Below, in pieces: positions 15,225 to 24,268 of a DNA stretch of 48,924 nucleotides (position 1 is its first letter; the number at the start of each line of letters is the position of its first letter). The translations under genes were made by a program, and so were the position numbers. Source of the stretch: Rubrobacteraceae bacterium (GTDB lineage: Bacteria; Actinomycetota; Rubrobacteria; Rubrobacterales; Rubrobacteraceae); contig JAIMBO010000009.1 of NCBI GenBank assembly GCA_023511405.1, positions 1-48,924 of the forward strand, in the 5' to 3' direction. Below the pieces are notes generated by a model. That model made no database searches, was not told where the DNA came from, and worked only from the letters and a program-made list of their open reading frames with translations.

Positions 15225-16628
15225 GTGGTCGAGACCGCCTACGCGACCGCGTTCGATCTGCGCGGGGCCATCGTACGCCGGGAGGTCTCCGCGGTCGAGG
15301 TCGTGAGCGCGACCCTCGAGCGCCTGGAGAAGCTCGAGCCTCACCTCAACGCCTTCGTTACCCTCACCCCGGAGCTCGCGCTCGAGGCGGCGCGGGAGGC
15401 GGACGCGGCGCTCGCGCGGGGGGAGGAGCCGGGTGCGCTGCACGGGCTCCCGCTCTCGGTGAAGGACCTCATCGACGTGGGCGGTGTGAGGACGACCTTC
15501 GGCTCGCGGCTGATGGCGGGGAACATCGCCGCGGCCGACGCTCCCTCGGTCGAGCGGGTCCGGGCCGCGGGGGCGTGCATCATCGGGAAGAGTACGACCA
15601 CCGAGTTCGGCTGCAAGGCAGGAGGCGGGGACAGCCCGCTCACCGGGGTGACCCGCAACGCCTGGGACCTGGAGAGGACCACCGGGGGATCGAGCGCCGG
15701 GGCGGCGACCAGCGTCGCGGCCGGGCTCACGCCGTTCGCGCTCGGGACCGACGGCGGCGGCTCCACCCGCATCCCCGCCTCCCTCTGCGGCGTCTTCGGG
15801 ATCAAGGGACAGTTCGGGCGGGTGCCGTTCTTCCCGACGAGCGCCACCCCGACGCTCGCCCACGTCGGGGTCCTCTCGCGCACGGTGCGCGACGGGGCGC
15901 TCCTGCTCGGTGTGATCTCCGGCTTCGATGCCCGCGATCCTGCGAGCGTGGCCGGACCCGTCCCGGATTTTCTCGCCGCCTGCGAGGAGCCGGTCGAGGG
16001 GATGCGGGTGGCGTGGAGTCCGACGCTCGGCTACGCTAGGCCCGAGCCGGAGGTGGTTGAACTTGCGGAGAGAGCGGCGCTCTCCTTCGAGGAGCTGGGC
16101 TGCTCGGTCGAGCTGGTCGAGGAGGTCATGAAGGACCCGGTCGACCTCTGGAGCGCCGAGTTCTACGCCGGGGTGGGGACCAGGCTCAAGGACGCGCTGC
16201 ATGGTTCACCGGATCTCATGGACCCGGCTGTGGTCGAGGTCCTGGAGCCCGCCCTAGATCAGACGATAGACGAATACTACGCGAAGGTCTTCGAGCGCTA
16301 TGCTCTGCGGGAGGAGGTGCGCCGCTTCTTCGAATCCTTCGACCTGCTCCTCACGCCGACCCTGCCCGTGGCTGCCTTCGGTGCCGGCGTGGACATACCC
16401 CCACAGGTGTTCGACCGCAACGTCGTATCGTGGGTCTATTACACCTACCCATTCAACCTCACCGGCAACCCGGCGGCCTCGGTGCCCTGCGGGTTTACCG
16501 CGGAGGGGCTTCCGGTCGGGTTGCAGGTCGTCGGGGCGACCCACCGGGAGACCGACGTCCTGCGGGCCGCGGCGGCCTTCGAAGAGGCGCATCCGTGGGC
16601 GCGGAGGAGGCCGGATCTCCCGCTATGA
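15225..16628 (+). CDS. Amidase signature family amidohydrolase
   Basis: A 467-residue member of the amidase signature family. The Ser-cisSer-Lys triad is intact: K80 in LSVKDLID, S156 in TTGGSSAG and the nucleophile S180 in GTDGGGSTRIPA. It hydrolyses a carboxamide to acid plus ammonia. The GTG at 15225 follows AGGAGGG; the frame is open further upstream, but that part shadows the previous gene. It is not GatA: no gatB or gatC is near, and it lies inside a catabolic operon. In an imide or hydantoin route it could be the half-amidase that cleaves the ring-opened product, which is inference. Confidence 0.88.
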   Translation: MVETAYATAFDLRGAIVRREVSAVEVVSATLERLEKLEPHLNAFVTLTPELALEAAREADAALARGEEPGALHGLPLSVKDLIDVGGVRTTFGSRLMAGNIAAADAPSVERVRAAGACIIGKSTTTEFGCKAGGGDSPLTGVTRNAWDLERTTGGSSAGAATSVAAGLTPFALGTDGGGSTRIPASLCGVFGIKGQFGRVPFFPTSATPTLAHVGVLSRTVRDGALLLGVISGFDARDPASVAGPVPDFLAACEEPVEGMRVAWSPTLGYARPEPEVVELAERAALSFEELGCSVELVEEVMKDPVDLWSAEFYAGVGTRLKDALHGSPDLMDPAVVEVLEPALDQTIDEYYAKVFERYALREEVRRFFESFDLLLTPTLPVAAFGAGVDIPPQVFDRNVVSWVYYTYPFNLTGNPAASVPCGFTAEGLPVGLQVVGATHRETDVLRAAAAFEEAHPWARRRPDLPL

Positions 16629-16643
16629 CCTGAGGAGGTAGCT

Positions 16644-17903
16644 TTGAGCGACGCTTGGATCTCCATAGACCGCGAGAGGAGCGCCCGCAGGATGGAGCGC
16701 GACATCGAGACGCTCGCCGGGCCGGATTACACCCGCTCGCGTAAGGCGATACGCCGCTACGCCTACACCCCGGAGTACCGCAACACCCTCGACTACTTCA
16801 TCAAGGAATTGGAGGCCGTGGGCTTCGGGTGCACCGAGGACCCCGTCGGGAACCTCGTCGCCCGCAACCGTCCCGCCGGGGAGAGGGTCTTCGGAATAGG
16901 CTCGCACTGCGACTCCAACCGCAACGGCGGCAAGTACGACGGGACGATGGGGGTCGTGGCGGCGCTCGAGGTCTGCCGGCTGAACGAGGAGCTCGGCCTG
17001 AACCTCCCCCTGCAGGTGATCTCGTTCCTCGAGGAAGAGGGCTCGGGGTTCGGGCAGATGGTACTGGGCAGCCGCATCGTCGCCGGGCGGGTGAGCGAGG
17101 AGGAGCTCAAAAGCTTCCGGGCGATAGACGACGGGCGCACCTTCTTCGAGCACGCAAAAGAAGCCGGCTACGAGCCGGAGCGGTGGCGGGAGTGTTCCCG
17201 CATCCTCGACGACCTCGTCGGGTGGATCGAACTGCACATAGAGCAGGCCCGGGTGCTCGAGGACACCGGAAACCGCCTCGGGATCGTCGACGCGATAGCC
17301 GGCTACGTCCACGCGGACATCACCGTCCGCGGGCGCAGCGACCACGCCGGGGCTACTCCGATGGACCTCCGCAGCGACGCCGGGCTCGTCATGGCCGAGT
17401 GCATGCTCGAGCTGGAGCGCCTCGCCAGGGAGGCGCCGGGCGGCACGGTCGGGACCGTGGGCGAGGTGGAGCTGGAGCCGAACCTGATCAACGCGGTCCC
17501 CGGCCGGGCCCGCTTCTCTCTAGACATCCGGGGGGTGGACGAGGAGGCCTTCCGCGGCGTGGCGCGCCGCCTGCGGGACTTCGCCGCGGAGGCCGCGCGG
17601 CGGCGCGGGGCCACATCCGATTACTCGGAGCGTCAGAGCCTGTCGGTGACCCCGCTCGACGAGCGGGTGGTCGGGGCGCTCGAGGAGGCCGCCCGGGCGA
17701 GCGGCGAGCCGTACCTGCGCATGCCCTCCGGGGCCGCCCACGACACCATGTGCGTCGCGGGGCGGGTGCCGGCCGCCATGGTCTTCGTCCCCTGCGAGGA
17801 GGGGGTGAGCCACTCGCCCGAGGAGAAGGCCGACCCGGCAGACGCCGCGCTCGGGGCCGAGGTCATGCTCAACGCGATAAGGAGGCTCGTCGCCGCGGGA
17901 TAG
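16644..17903 (+). CDS. M20-type ureido/carbamoyl amidohydrolase (HyuC/allantoate amidohydrolase family)
   Basis: A 419-residue dimetal amidohydrolase of the N-carbamoyl-L-amino acid hydrolase, beta-ureidopropionase and allantoate amidohydrolase group. Metal ligands are visible: H88 in GSHCDS, D99 in GGKYDG, the carboxylates in FLEEEGSGF (about 129-132), the His in ELHIEQ and the C-terminal His in GVSHSPEE. GRSDHAGATPMDLR is the dimerisation-domain block with the substrate-binding His. The reaction would release CO2 and ammonia from an N-carbamoyl group. The TTG at 16644 follows GAGGAGGT. Followed directly by a hydantoinase, it makes a standard hydantoinase-carbamoylase pair. Confidence 0.9.
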   Translation: MSDAWISIDRERSARRMERDIETLAGPDYTRSRKAIRRYAYTPEYRNTLDYFIKELEAVGFGCTEDPVGNLVARNRPAGERVFGIGSHCDSNRNGGKYDGTMGVVAALEVCRLNEELGLNLPLQVISFLEEEGSGFGQMVLGSRIVAGRVSEEELKSFRAIDDGRTFFEHAKEAGYEPERWRECSRILDDLVGWIELHIEQARVLEDTGNRLGIVDAIAGYVHADITVRGRSDHAGATPMDLRSDAGLVMAECMLELERLAREAPGGTVGTVGEVELEPNLINAVPGRARFSLDIRGVDEEAFRGVARRLRDFAAEAARRRGATSDYSERQSLSVTPLDERVVGALEEAARASGEPYLRMPSGAAHDTMCVAGRVPAAMVFVPCEEGVSHSPEEKADPADAALGAEVMLNAIRRLVAAG

Positions 17904-17940
17904 GGTATCTTGGAGGAAGCGTAACGATGGAAGGAGGAGC

Positions 17941-19368
17941 ATGTCGATCCTGATAAAAGGTGGCCGCATCATCACCGCAGCCGACGACTACGTGGGGGAC
18001 ATCTTCATCGAGGACGATACGGTCTCCCTCATCGGGCGCTCGCTCGACGTGCGGGCGGAGAAGGTCATAGACGCGAGCGGCAAGTACGTCATCCCCGGCT
18101 GTATCGACCCGCACACCCACATGGAGATGCCCTTCGGCGGGACCGTGAGCTGCGACGACTTCACTTCCGGTACGATCTCGGCGGCCTTCGGCGGGACGAC
18201 GACGATCGTGGACTTCTGCCTGCAGCAGGCCGGGCAGACGCTCCCGGAGGCGCTCGAAACCTGGCACGAGAAGATAGAGCGCGCAAAGCCGGTCATCGAC
18301 GTCGGCTTCCACCTCGCCGTCACCGACCTCGAGGAGAAGGGGACGCTCGAGGATCTCGCGAAGGCCCCCGAGGAGGGCGTCACCAGCTACAAGCTCTTCA
18401 TGGCGTACAAGGGCGCGATCATGGTGGACGACGAGACGCTCTTTAAGGTGATGCAGGTGGCCTCCGAGACCGGCGCCCTCGTCATGGTGCACGCCGAACA
18501 CGGCGACTCCATAGACGTCTTGGTGAAGCAGGCGCTCGCCGAGGGGAAGACCGAGCCGAAGTGGCACGCCGCGACCCGACCCCCGATAACCGAGGGCGAG
18601 GCGACCAACCGCGCCATCCAGCTCGCCCACCTCGCCGACGCCCCGCTCTACGTCGTCCACGTCTCGTGCAAGGAGGCCATAGAACCGGTGGCCCGCGCCC
18701 GCGAGGCCGACTGGCGGGCCTGGGGCGAGACCTGCACCCAGTACCTCTTCATCGACGAGAGCTACCTGGACAAGCCCGGCTTCGAGGGAGCCAAGTACGT
18801 CTACACCCCGCCGCCGCGCCCCAAGGAGAACCAGGAGCACCTCTGGCACGCGCTCTCCACGGGCGTGCTCTCTGTGATCTCGACCGACCACTGCCCGTTC
18901 AAGTTCGACGGCCAGAAGACCCTCGGCAAAGACGACTTCTCCAAGATCCCCAACGGAGGCCCCGGCGTCGAGGATCGGCTGATGATGATCCACAACTTCG
19001 GCGTGCGGGAGGGACGCATCTCGCTCAACAGGATGGTCGAGCTGCTCTCGACCGCCCCGGCGCGCTTCTTCGGGCTCTACCCGCGCAAGGGGACCATAGC
19101 CGTGGGTTCCGACGCGGACATCGTCGTCTTCGACCCGAACAGGAAGAAGACCATCTCCGCCGAGACCCACCACTCGAACATCGACTACAACCTCTACGAG
19201 GGCACCGAGGTCACTGGGGTGCCGGAGACGGTCTTGCTGCGGGGGCAGGTCCTGGTCGAGAACGGCGAGCTGGTCGCGAGCCCCGGCGCCGGGCGCTTCG
19301 TGAAGCGGGCGCGCTTCGGCGAGGAGCTTCCCGGGGCGGCCGGTGAGCGGCCCATCCAGGTGGGGTGA
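17941..19368 (+). CDS. Dihydropyrimidinase/hydantoinase family cyclic amidohydrolase
   Basis: A 475-residue amidohydrolase-superfamily protein that opens cyclic ureides or imides such as dihydropyrimidines and hydantoins. The binuclear metal site is complete: H58 and H60 in DPHTHMEM, the carboxylated Lys K151 in TSYKLFMAYKG, H184 in MVHAEH, the His in YVVHVS and the Asp in STDHCPF. The length and the C-terminal GSDADIVVFDP segment fit dihydropyrimidinase. The ATG at 17941 follows GGAAGGAGGAG. Its product would be an N-carbamoyl acid for the preceding gene, or a half-amide for the amidase. The true ring substrate is unknown. Confidence 0.92.
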   Translation: MSILIKGGRIITAADDYVGDIFIEDDTVSLIGRSLDVRAEKVIDASGKYVIPGCIDPHTHMEMPFGGTVSCDDFTSGTISAAFGGTTTIVDFCLQQAGQTLPEALETWHEKIERAKPVIDVGFHLAVTDLEEKGTLEDLAKAPEEGVTSYKLFMAYKGAIMVDDETLFKVMQVASETGALVMVHAEHGDSIDVLVKQALAEGKTEPKWHAATRPPITEGEATNRAIQLAHLADAPLYVVHVSCKEAIEPVARAREADWRAWGETCTQYLFIDESYLDKPGFEGAKYVYTPPPRPKENQEHLWHALSTGVLSVISTDHCPFKFDGQKTLGKDDFSKIPNGGPGVEDRLMMIHNFGVREGRISLNRMVELLSTAPARFFGLYPRKGTIAVGSDADIVVFDPNRKKTISAETHHSNIDYNLYEGTEVTGVPETVLLRGQVLVENGELVASPGAGRFVKRARFGEELPGAAGERPIQVG

Positions 19369-20027
19369 TCCGGATGACCGACGAGCAGACCCGCCGCGTC
19401 TACGAGCGGGCCCGGATGGGAGGGCGGCTGGGGCTGGGGGAGCGCCCGGCCGTCCTGGTCGTGGACTTCAGCTGCGGCTTCACCGACCCCGAGTGTCCCC
19501 TCGGGGCGGACATGACCGCCGAGGTCGAGGCCACCCGCCGCCTGCTCGACGCCGCCCGCGGGCGCGGCCTCCCCGTCATCTTCACCACCATCGGCTTCGA
19601 GGAGAACCTCGTCGACGGGGCGCTCTGGGTCAGGAAGGTCCCTTCTCTGGGTGAGTTGCGGCTCGGCAGCCGCTGGGTCGAATTGGACCCCCGCCTCGGG
19701 CGCCGCGAGGACGAGACCCTCATCGTCAAGAAGGGGGCGTCGGCCTTCTTCGGGACGAACCTCGCCGCCATCCTGACCTCCCTCGGGGTGGACTCGGTGG
19801 TGCTCTGCGGCGCGACGACGAGCGGCTGCGTGCGGGCGACGGCGGTCGACCTCCTGCAGCACGGTTATCCGGCGCTCGTGCCGCGCGAATGCGTCGGCGA
19901 CCGGGCCGCCCCGCCCCACGAGGCCAACCTCTTCGACATCCAGGCCAAGTACGCCGACGTGGTCTCTCTGGAGGAGGCGCTCTCGTTCCTGGAGCGCGCC
20001 GGAGGTGGTGCTAGAATCGGGGTATGA
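19365..20027 (+). CDS. Isochorismatase-fold amidohydrolase (N-carbamoylsarcosine amidase-like)
   Basis: A cysteine hydrolase of about 220 residues. The Asp-Lys-Cys triad is present: Asp in LVVDFSCGF, Lys in [13 protein letters not shown] and Cys in [12 protein letters not shown] (residues 34, 123 and 155 from the GTG). The [15 protein letters not shown] block is typical of N-carbamoylsarcosine amidase and maleamate amidase relatives, so it should cleave a carbamoyl or amide group. The GTG at 19365 overlaps the hydantoinase stop as GTGA; an ATG at 19374 is an alternative start. Its end overlaps msrB by four bases. Together with the upstream genes it suggests stepwise nitrogen removal. Confidence 0.9.
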   Translation: MIRMTDEQTRRVYERARMGGRLGLGERPAVLVVDFSCGFTDPECPLGADMTAEVEATRRLLDAARGRGLPVIFTTIGFEENLVDGALWVRKVPSLGELRLGSRWVELDPRLGRREDETLIVKKGASAFFGTNLAAILTSLGVDSVVLCGATTSGCVRATAVDLLQHGYPALVPRECVGDRAAPPHEANLFDIQAKYADVVSLEEALSFLERAGGGARIGV

Positions 20028-20431
20028 GCGAGAAAACAGGGAAGACCGACGAACAGTTGCGCCGGGAGCTCTCCCCGGAGGAGTACGCGGTGACCCGCCA
20101 GAAGGCGACCGAGCCGCCCTTCACCGGGCGCTACTGGGACAACCACGAGGAAGGGGTCTACCGCTGCGTGGTCTGCGGCACGCCCCTCTTCAGCTCGGAG
20201 ACCAAGTACGACTCCGGGACCGGTTGGCCGAGCTTCTGGGCCCCGATCGACGAGAAGAACATCGGAACCGAGGTCGACGACAGCCTCTTCATGCGCCGCA
20301 TCGAGGTCCACTGTGCGAACTGCGGGGCGCACCAGGGTCACCTCTTCGACGACGGCCCCGCCCCCACGGGCAAGCGCTACTGCATAAACTCGGCCGCGCT
20401 GCGCTTCGAGCCGAAGGGCGAGTCCGGGTAG
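20024..20431 (+). CDS. msrB: Peptide-methionine (R)-S-oxide reductase
   Basis: A 135-residue cytoplasmic repair enzyme that reduces methionine-R-sulfoxide in proteins. The four zinc cysteines (C48, C51 in CVVCG; C97, C100 in CANCG), the substrate block [11 protein letters not shown] and the catalytic C120 in RYCINSAAL are all present. The ATG at 20024 overlaps the isochorismatase-fold gene as ATGA, so translation is coupled and it belongs to the hydrolase operon. A housekeeping repair gene at the end of a catabolic operon is unusual; it could protect enzymes under oxidising conditions, or simply share the transcript. A strong hairpin follows 20 bases later. Confidence 0.95.
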   Translation: MSEKTGKTDEQLRRELSPEEYAVTRQKATEPPFTGRYWDNHEEGVYRCVVCGTPLFSSETKYDSGTGWPSFWAPIDEKNIGTEVDDSLFMRRIEVHCANCGAHQGHLFDDGPAPTGKRYCINSAALRFEPKGESG

Positions 20432-20450
20432 TCCGGGGATCGCTTCTCGG

Positions 20451-20485
20451 CGGAAGGGGGGCGGGCAAAGCCCGCCCCCCTTCCG
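20451..20485. terminator. Bidirectional intrinsic terminator
   Basis: A perfect 16-bp stem (20451-20466 with 20470-20485) with loop AAA lies between the convergent msrB and lipoprotein genes. TATCTCTTTC follows on the plus strand. Its symmetry and place suggest it ends both transcripts. Confidence 0.88.
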
Positions 20486-20496
20486 TATCTCTTTCG

Positions 20497-20985
20497 TCAG
20501 TGGCTCTTCGAGGTCTGAGAGACCGAGAGGCTGCCGTCCCTGTAGGTGATCTCGAGCGTACCGTTCGGGGAGTTCATCCGCTGGGTGGCGTGGCTTCCTG
20601 GGGCTTCGAAGGTGACCTCCAGGGTGCCGCCGGTGCTTTGCCTGTGGATCTGGCACTCAAGCTGGCGTCCGCCGAGTTCGTAGGTGTAGACGGCGGGCGT
20701 CTTGCCTTCGAGGGTCTCCGTCCTGCTCCCTACGGTGCAGCGTCCCGAGAACGCCACCCCCGGGGTTCCGGAGAGCCTCAGGGTCGCCTGCTGACCGCTG
20801 GTCCCACCCGTGGAGGAGCCCTGCCTTACAGAGGATGCTCCCGACGAGACGCCCGCGGTGAAACCGCCCGTGGCCCCCGCGGAGGCCGAGGTCCCGCCGG
20901 TGGAGGCCCCTCCACCGGCAGAGCAGCCCGCGAGCAGCGCGCTGAGCAGCAGTACCACGGCCGAAAGGATGCTCTCCGATCTCAA
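20497..20985 (-). CDS. Predicted lipoprotein, Ser/Gly/Thr-rich N-terminal linker
   Basis: A 162-residue predicted lipoprotein. The signal peptide ends in LLSALLAGC (Cys about residue 21). A low-complexity Ser/Gly/Thr/Ala stretch of about 45 residues follows, which would hold the folded part away from the membrane. The last 95 residues look like a small beta-rich domain with two cysteines (SGRCTVG and QLECQIH) that could form a disulfide. I do not recognise the domain. The TTG start at 20985 follows GGGAGATGGAG. It is transcribed alone and ends at the shared terminator. Confidence 0.7.
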   Translation of the reverse strand: MRSESILSAVVLLLSALLAGCSAGGGASTGGTSASAGATGGFTAGVSSGASSVRQGSSTGGTSGQQATLRLSGTPGVAFSGRCTVGSRTETLEGKTPAVYTYELGGRQLECQIHRQSTGGTLEVTFEAPGSHATQRMNSPNGTLEITYRDGSLSVSQTSKSH

Positions 20986-21120
20986 TGCTCCATCTCCCTG
21001 CGTCTCGAACCAGAGAGGCCGGGCCGGAAGGGAGGGGGGATGATGGGTGGCGGCCCGGCCTGCTCTGTCACAACTCTACGCACCGGGAGCCTCAGGGTTT
21101 CAACCCGCGCAACTTTTTCT

Positions 21121-21678
21121 TCAGCGCCTGCGCCACCGCTCCCGGCCCTCGCGGTAGAGGTCGCCGCCGTGGAGGTCGTTTATCACCACGGCGGGGAAGT
21201 CTTCGACGAGGAGGCGGCGGACCGCTTCGGCCCCGAGGTCTTCGTAGGCGACGACCTCCGCCTCCCTCACACACTTCGCCAGGAGCGCCGCCGTGCCCTC
21301 CACCGCCCCGAAGTACACGCAGCCGTGTCTGCGCATCGCCTCCACGACCTCCCGCGAGCGTACGCCCTTGCCGACCATCCCGCGCAGGCCCCGCTCTATC
21401 AGCAGCGGCGCGTAGGGGTCCATCCGGGAGGCGGTCGTCGGCCCGGCGGGGCCTATCGGGTGGCCGGGCCTCGCCGGGGCCGGGCCGGTGTAGTAGACGA
21501 CCTGTCCCTCCGGGTCGAACGGCAGGGGCTCTCCGCGCTCCAGCGCCTGTTTCATCCGGGCGTGGGCGGCGTCGCGGGCGGTGTAGAGCACCCCGTGCAG
21601 GCGCACCACGTCCCCCGAACGCAGCGGCTCGACGTCCTCCCGCGAGAGCGGAATCCTGAGTTCCATCGTCCCGCTCAC
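21121..21678 (-). CDS. Class I fumarate hydratase, beta (C-terminal) subunit
   Basis: A 185-residue subunit of a two-subunit iron-sulfur hydro-lyase of the class I fumarase/L-tartrate dehydratase family. Recognisable blocks are VVRLHGVLYTARDAAH, the GPAGPTTASRMDPY segment near residue 80 and GKGVRS near residue 103, which contributes to the active site. The GTG at 21678 overlaps the alpha-subunit stop (GTGA), so the subunits are made in step; an in-frame ATG lies four codons later. Fumarate is the likely substrate, because PEP carboxykinase lies divergently upstream, but tartrate dehydratase cannot be excluded. Confidence 0.88.
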   Translation of the reverse strand: MSGTMELRIPLSREDVEPLRSGDVVRLHGVLYTARDAAHARMKQALERGEPLPFDPEGQVVYYTGPAPARPGHPIGPAGPTTASRMDPYAPLLIERGLRGMVGKGVRSREVVEAMRRHGCVYFGAVEGTAALLAKCVREAEVVAYEDLGAEAVRRLLVEDFPAVVINDLHGGDLYREGRERWRRR

Positions 21679-22517
21679 AGCTCGAACGAGAGGGTCCGGT
21701 GGGAGTGGCAGTCCAGGTTCACCGCCACGGGGAAGGCGGCGATGTGGGTCGGGGCGCTCTCGATGTGCACCGCGAGCGCCGTCTCGGTACCGCCGTAGCC
21801 GGCAGGGCCTATTCCGGTCGCGTTGATCTCCTCGAGGATCTCACGCTCCAGCCCTGCCATCGCCGGGTCCGGGTTCGGCTCGCCCGAGCGTCGGGTGAGC
21901 GCCTTCTTGGCCAGGAGCGCCGCGCGTTCGAACGGTCCCCCGATCCCCACCCCGACCGTCACCGGCGGGCTCGCGTTCGGCCCGGCCCGCTCGACCGTCT
22001 CCACCACGAAGCGCTTCATCCCCTCGACCCCCTCGGCCGGCGTAAGCATCCTGAGGGCACTCATGTTGTCGCATCCGGCACCTTTTATCAGGACGGTGAA
22101 GCGGAGCGCCTCCCCCGGCACGATCTCGTAGTAGACGGTCGCCGGGGTGTTGTCGCCGGTGTTGATCCTCTCCACCGGGCTCTTCACGATCGACTTTCTC
22201 AGGTACCCCTCCCGGTAGCCCCTCCGGACGCCCTCGTCTATCGCCTCCGGGAGGCTCCCGCCGGTGAAGTGCACCTCCTGCCCGACCTCGACGAAGAAGA
22301 CCGCATACCCGGTGTCCTGACAGAAGGCGACCCGTTCCTCCCGGGCCACCCGCGCGTTCTCGAGCAGCTTCTCGAGCACCTCCCGGCCCTGGGGCGAGCG
22401 CTCCCGCTCGAGCGCCCGGCGCAGCGCCGCGAGGTGGTCCGCCCCGAGCGAGACGTTCGCCTCGATGCAGGCGTCGCGCACCGCGGCGGTCACCTCCTCG
22501 ACCCTTACCTCGCGCAA
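21675..22517 (-). CDS. Class I fumarate hydratase, alpha (N-terminal) subunit
   Basis: A 280-residue subunit that carries the [4Fe-4S] cluster. The three cluster cysteines are in AFCQDTGY, KGAGCDNMS and NLDCHSH, at the usual order and spacing. GIGGPFERAALLAKKAL is a second conserved block. I chose the TTG at 22517, behind GAGGAGGGAGAGC; the reading frame stays open to 22670, but that part overlaps the divergent pckA leader. The enzyme interconverts fumarate and malate in the citric acid cycle and is oxygen-sensitive as a family trait, which is notable next to msrB and cytochrome bd genes. Confidence 0.9.
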   Translation of the reverse strand: MREVRVEEVTAAVRDACIEANVSLGADHLAALRRALERERSPQGREVLEKLLENARVAREERVAFCQDTGYAVFFVEVGQEVHFTGGSLPEAIDEGVRRGYREGYLRKSIVKSPVERINTGDNTPATVYYEIVPGEALRFTVLIKGAGCDNMSALRMLTPAEGVEGMKRFVVETVERAGPNASPPVTVGVGIGGPFERAALLAKKALTRRSGEPNPDPAMAGLEREILEEINATGIGPAGYGGTETALAVHIESAPTHIAAFPVAVNLDCHSHRTLSFEL

Positions 22518-22672
22518 AGCTCTCCCTCCTCGCAGAGAAGTGAACCCGTTTACCACCGGCCGGTCTTGTGTGCGAGCCGGTTGAGTATGCCAAATGTTAA
22601 ACTTCCGGGGCAGGTCTTTGCGCTTCCGCAGAGGGTGTGGGGCGCACTCAGAGGGTGAGAGGGAGAGCATCT

Positions 22673-24268
22673 ATGGACATGCTGGTACGCAAGGCGACGC
22701 TCGAACGCTTCGGGGTCGAGAAACCCGGGACGCTGCACGAGAACCTGCCTCCCGCGCGGCTCATCGAGGCCGCCGTAAGGAGGCGCGAGGGGATGCTTTC
22801 CGGTTCCGGGGCCCTGGTCGCCAGGACCGGCAAGCGCACCGGGCGTTCGCCGAAGGACAAGTTCATCGTGCGCGACGAGAACACCGAGTCGCGGGTGGCG
22901 TGGGGACCGAACCAGCCCTTCGACCCCGAGGACTTCGAGCGGTTGCTCAAGAAGGCCGCGGCGTACGTGGATGGGCTGGAGGAGGTCTGGATCGCCGACG
23001 TCTACGCCGGCGCCGACCCCCGCTACCGCCTCAACGTGCAGGTGATAGCCGAGCAGGCCTGGCAGGCTCTCTTCGCCTACCAGCTCTTCCGCCGTCCGGC
23101 GCTAGAAGAGCTCGACGACTTCGAGCCCGACTGGACGGTCATCTCGCTCCCCGGGTTCCTCGCCGAACCCGAGGAGGACGGCACCAACTCCGAGACCTTC
23201 GTCGGGCTGGATTTCACCCGCAGGGTCGTCCTGATCCTCGGTACCGGCTACGCCGGGGAGATCAAGAAGAGCATCTTCAGCGTCCTCAACTACGTCCTGC
23301 CGGTCGAGCACGGGGTCCTGCCGATGCACTGCTCGGCGAACATGGGCGACGAGGGGGACGTGGCGCTCTTCTTCGGCCTCTCCGGGACCGGCAAGACCAC
23401 CCTCTCCGCCGACCCCGAGCGGCACCTCATCGGCGACGACGAGCACGGCTGGTCCGACCGGGGGATCTTCAATTTCGAGGGCGGCTGCTACGCCAAGACC
23501 ATAGACCTCTCCCCCGAGAAGGAACCCCAGATCTTCGGCGCGATACGCTTCGGAACCATCCTGGAGAACGTCGTCGTGGACCGCAGGACCCGCAAGGAGG
23601 ACTACTCCGACGCCTCGATCACCGAGAACACCCGCGCCGCCTACCCGCTCGAGTACATAGAAGGTGTCGTCCCGGACGGGATGGGCGGACACCCGAAGGC
23701 CATCCTCTTCCTGACGGCCGACGCCTTCGGCGTCCTCCCCCCGATAAGCATCCTCTCCCCGGAGCAGGCCGCCTACTACTTCCTCAGCGGCTACACCGCC
23801 AAGCTCGCCGGGACCGAGGCGGACATGGAATCCGAGGTCGAGGCAACCTTCTCCGAGTGCTTCGGTGCCCCCTTCCTGCCGCTCCCGGCGACGACCTACG
23901 CCGAGATGCTCTCCGGCAGGATCAGAGAACACGGCTCGCGCTGCTACCTGGTCAACACCGGCTGGTCCGGCGGGCCCTACGGGGTCGGAAGCCGCGTCGA
24001 GCTCGCCTACACCCGCAGGATGGTCCGCGCCGCGGTCTCCGGGGAGCTCGACGGCATCTCCACCCACACCCATCCGGTCTTCGGGCTGGAGGTGCCGGAG
24101 CGGGTACCGGACGTGCCCGCCTCGATCCTGGACCCGCGCGAGACCTGGGCCGACAAAGAGGCCTACGACCGGCAGGCGAAGAAGCTCGCCACGCTCTTCG
24201 AGAAGAACTTCGAGAAGTTCGGCGAGGCGGTCCCCCGCGAGGTGCGCGAGGCAGGCCCCAGGGCCTAG
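22673..24268 (+). CDS. pckA: Phosphoenolpyruvate carboxykinase (ATP)
   Basis: A 531-residue cytoplasmic enzyme that converts oxaloacetate and ATP to phosphoenolpyruvate, the entry step of gluconeogenesis. Motifs: TGRSPKDKF near residue 57, the P-loop GLSGTGKTT (235-243), DDEHGW just after it, and NFEGGCYAK with the metal-site residues. Length is normal. I chose the ATG at 22673, after GAGGGAGAG; an in-frame ATG at 22637 would add 12 residues without homology. It is divergent from the fumarase genes, and both act around oxaloacetate and malate. Its stop overlaps the convergent VOC gene stop in CTAG. Confidence 0.95.
   Translation: MDMLVRKATLERFGVEKPGTLHENLPPARLIEAAVRRREGMLSGSGALVARTGKRTGRSPKDKFIVRDENTESRVAWGPNQPFDPEDFERLLKKAAAYVDGLEEVWIADVYAGADPRYRLNVQVIAEQAWQALFAYQLFRRPALEELDDFEPDWTVISLPGFLAEPEEDGTNSETFVGLDFTRRVVLILGTGYAGEIKKSIFSVLNYVLPVEHGVLPMHCSANMGDEGDVALFFGLSGTGKTTLSADPERHLIGDDEHGWSDRGIFNFEGGCYAKTIDLSPEKEPQIFGAIRFGTILENVVVDRRTRKEDYSDASITENTRAAYPLEYIEGVVPDGMGGHPKAILFLTADAFGVLPPISILSPEQAAYYFLSGYTAKLAGTEADMESEVEATFSECFGAPFLPLPATTYAEMLSGRIREHGSRCYLVNTGWSGGPYGVGSRVELAYTRRMVRAAVSGELDGISTHTHPVFGLEVPERVPDVPASILDPRETWADKEAYDRQAKKLATLFEKNFEKFGEAVPREVREAGPRA

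Noticed and set aside
15225-16628. Annotation as gatA of the tRNA amidotransferase
   Set aside because: No gatB or gatC neighbour and placement in a hydrolase operon; the amidase signature alone is not specific.
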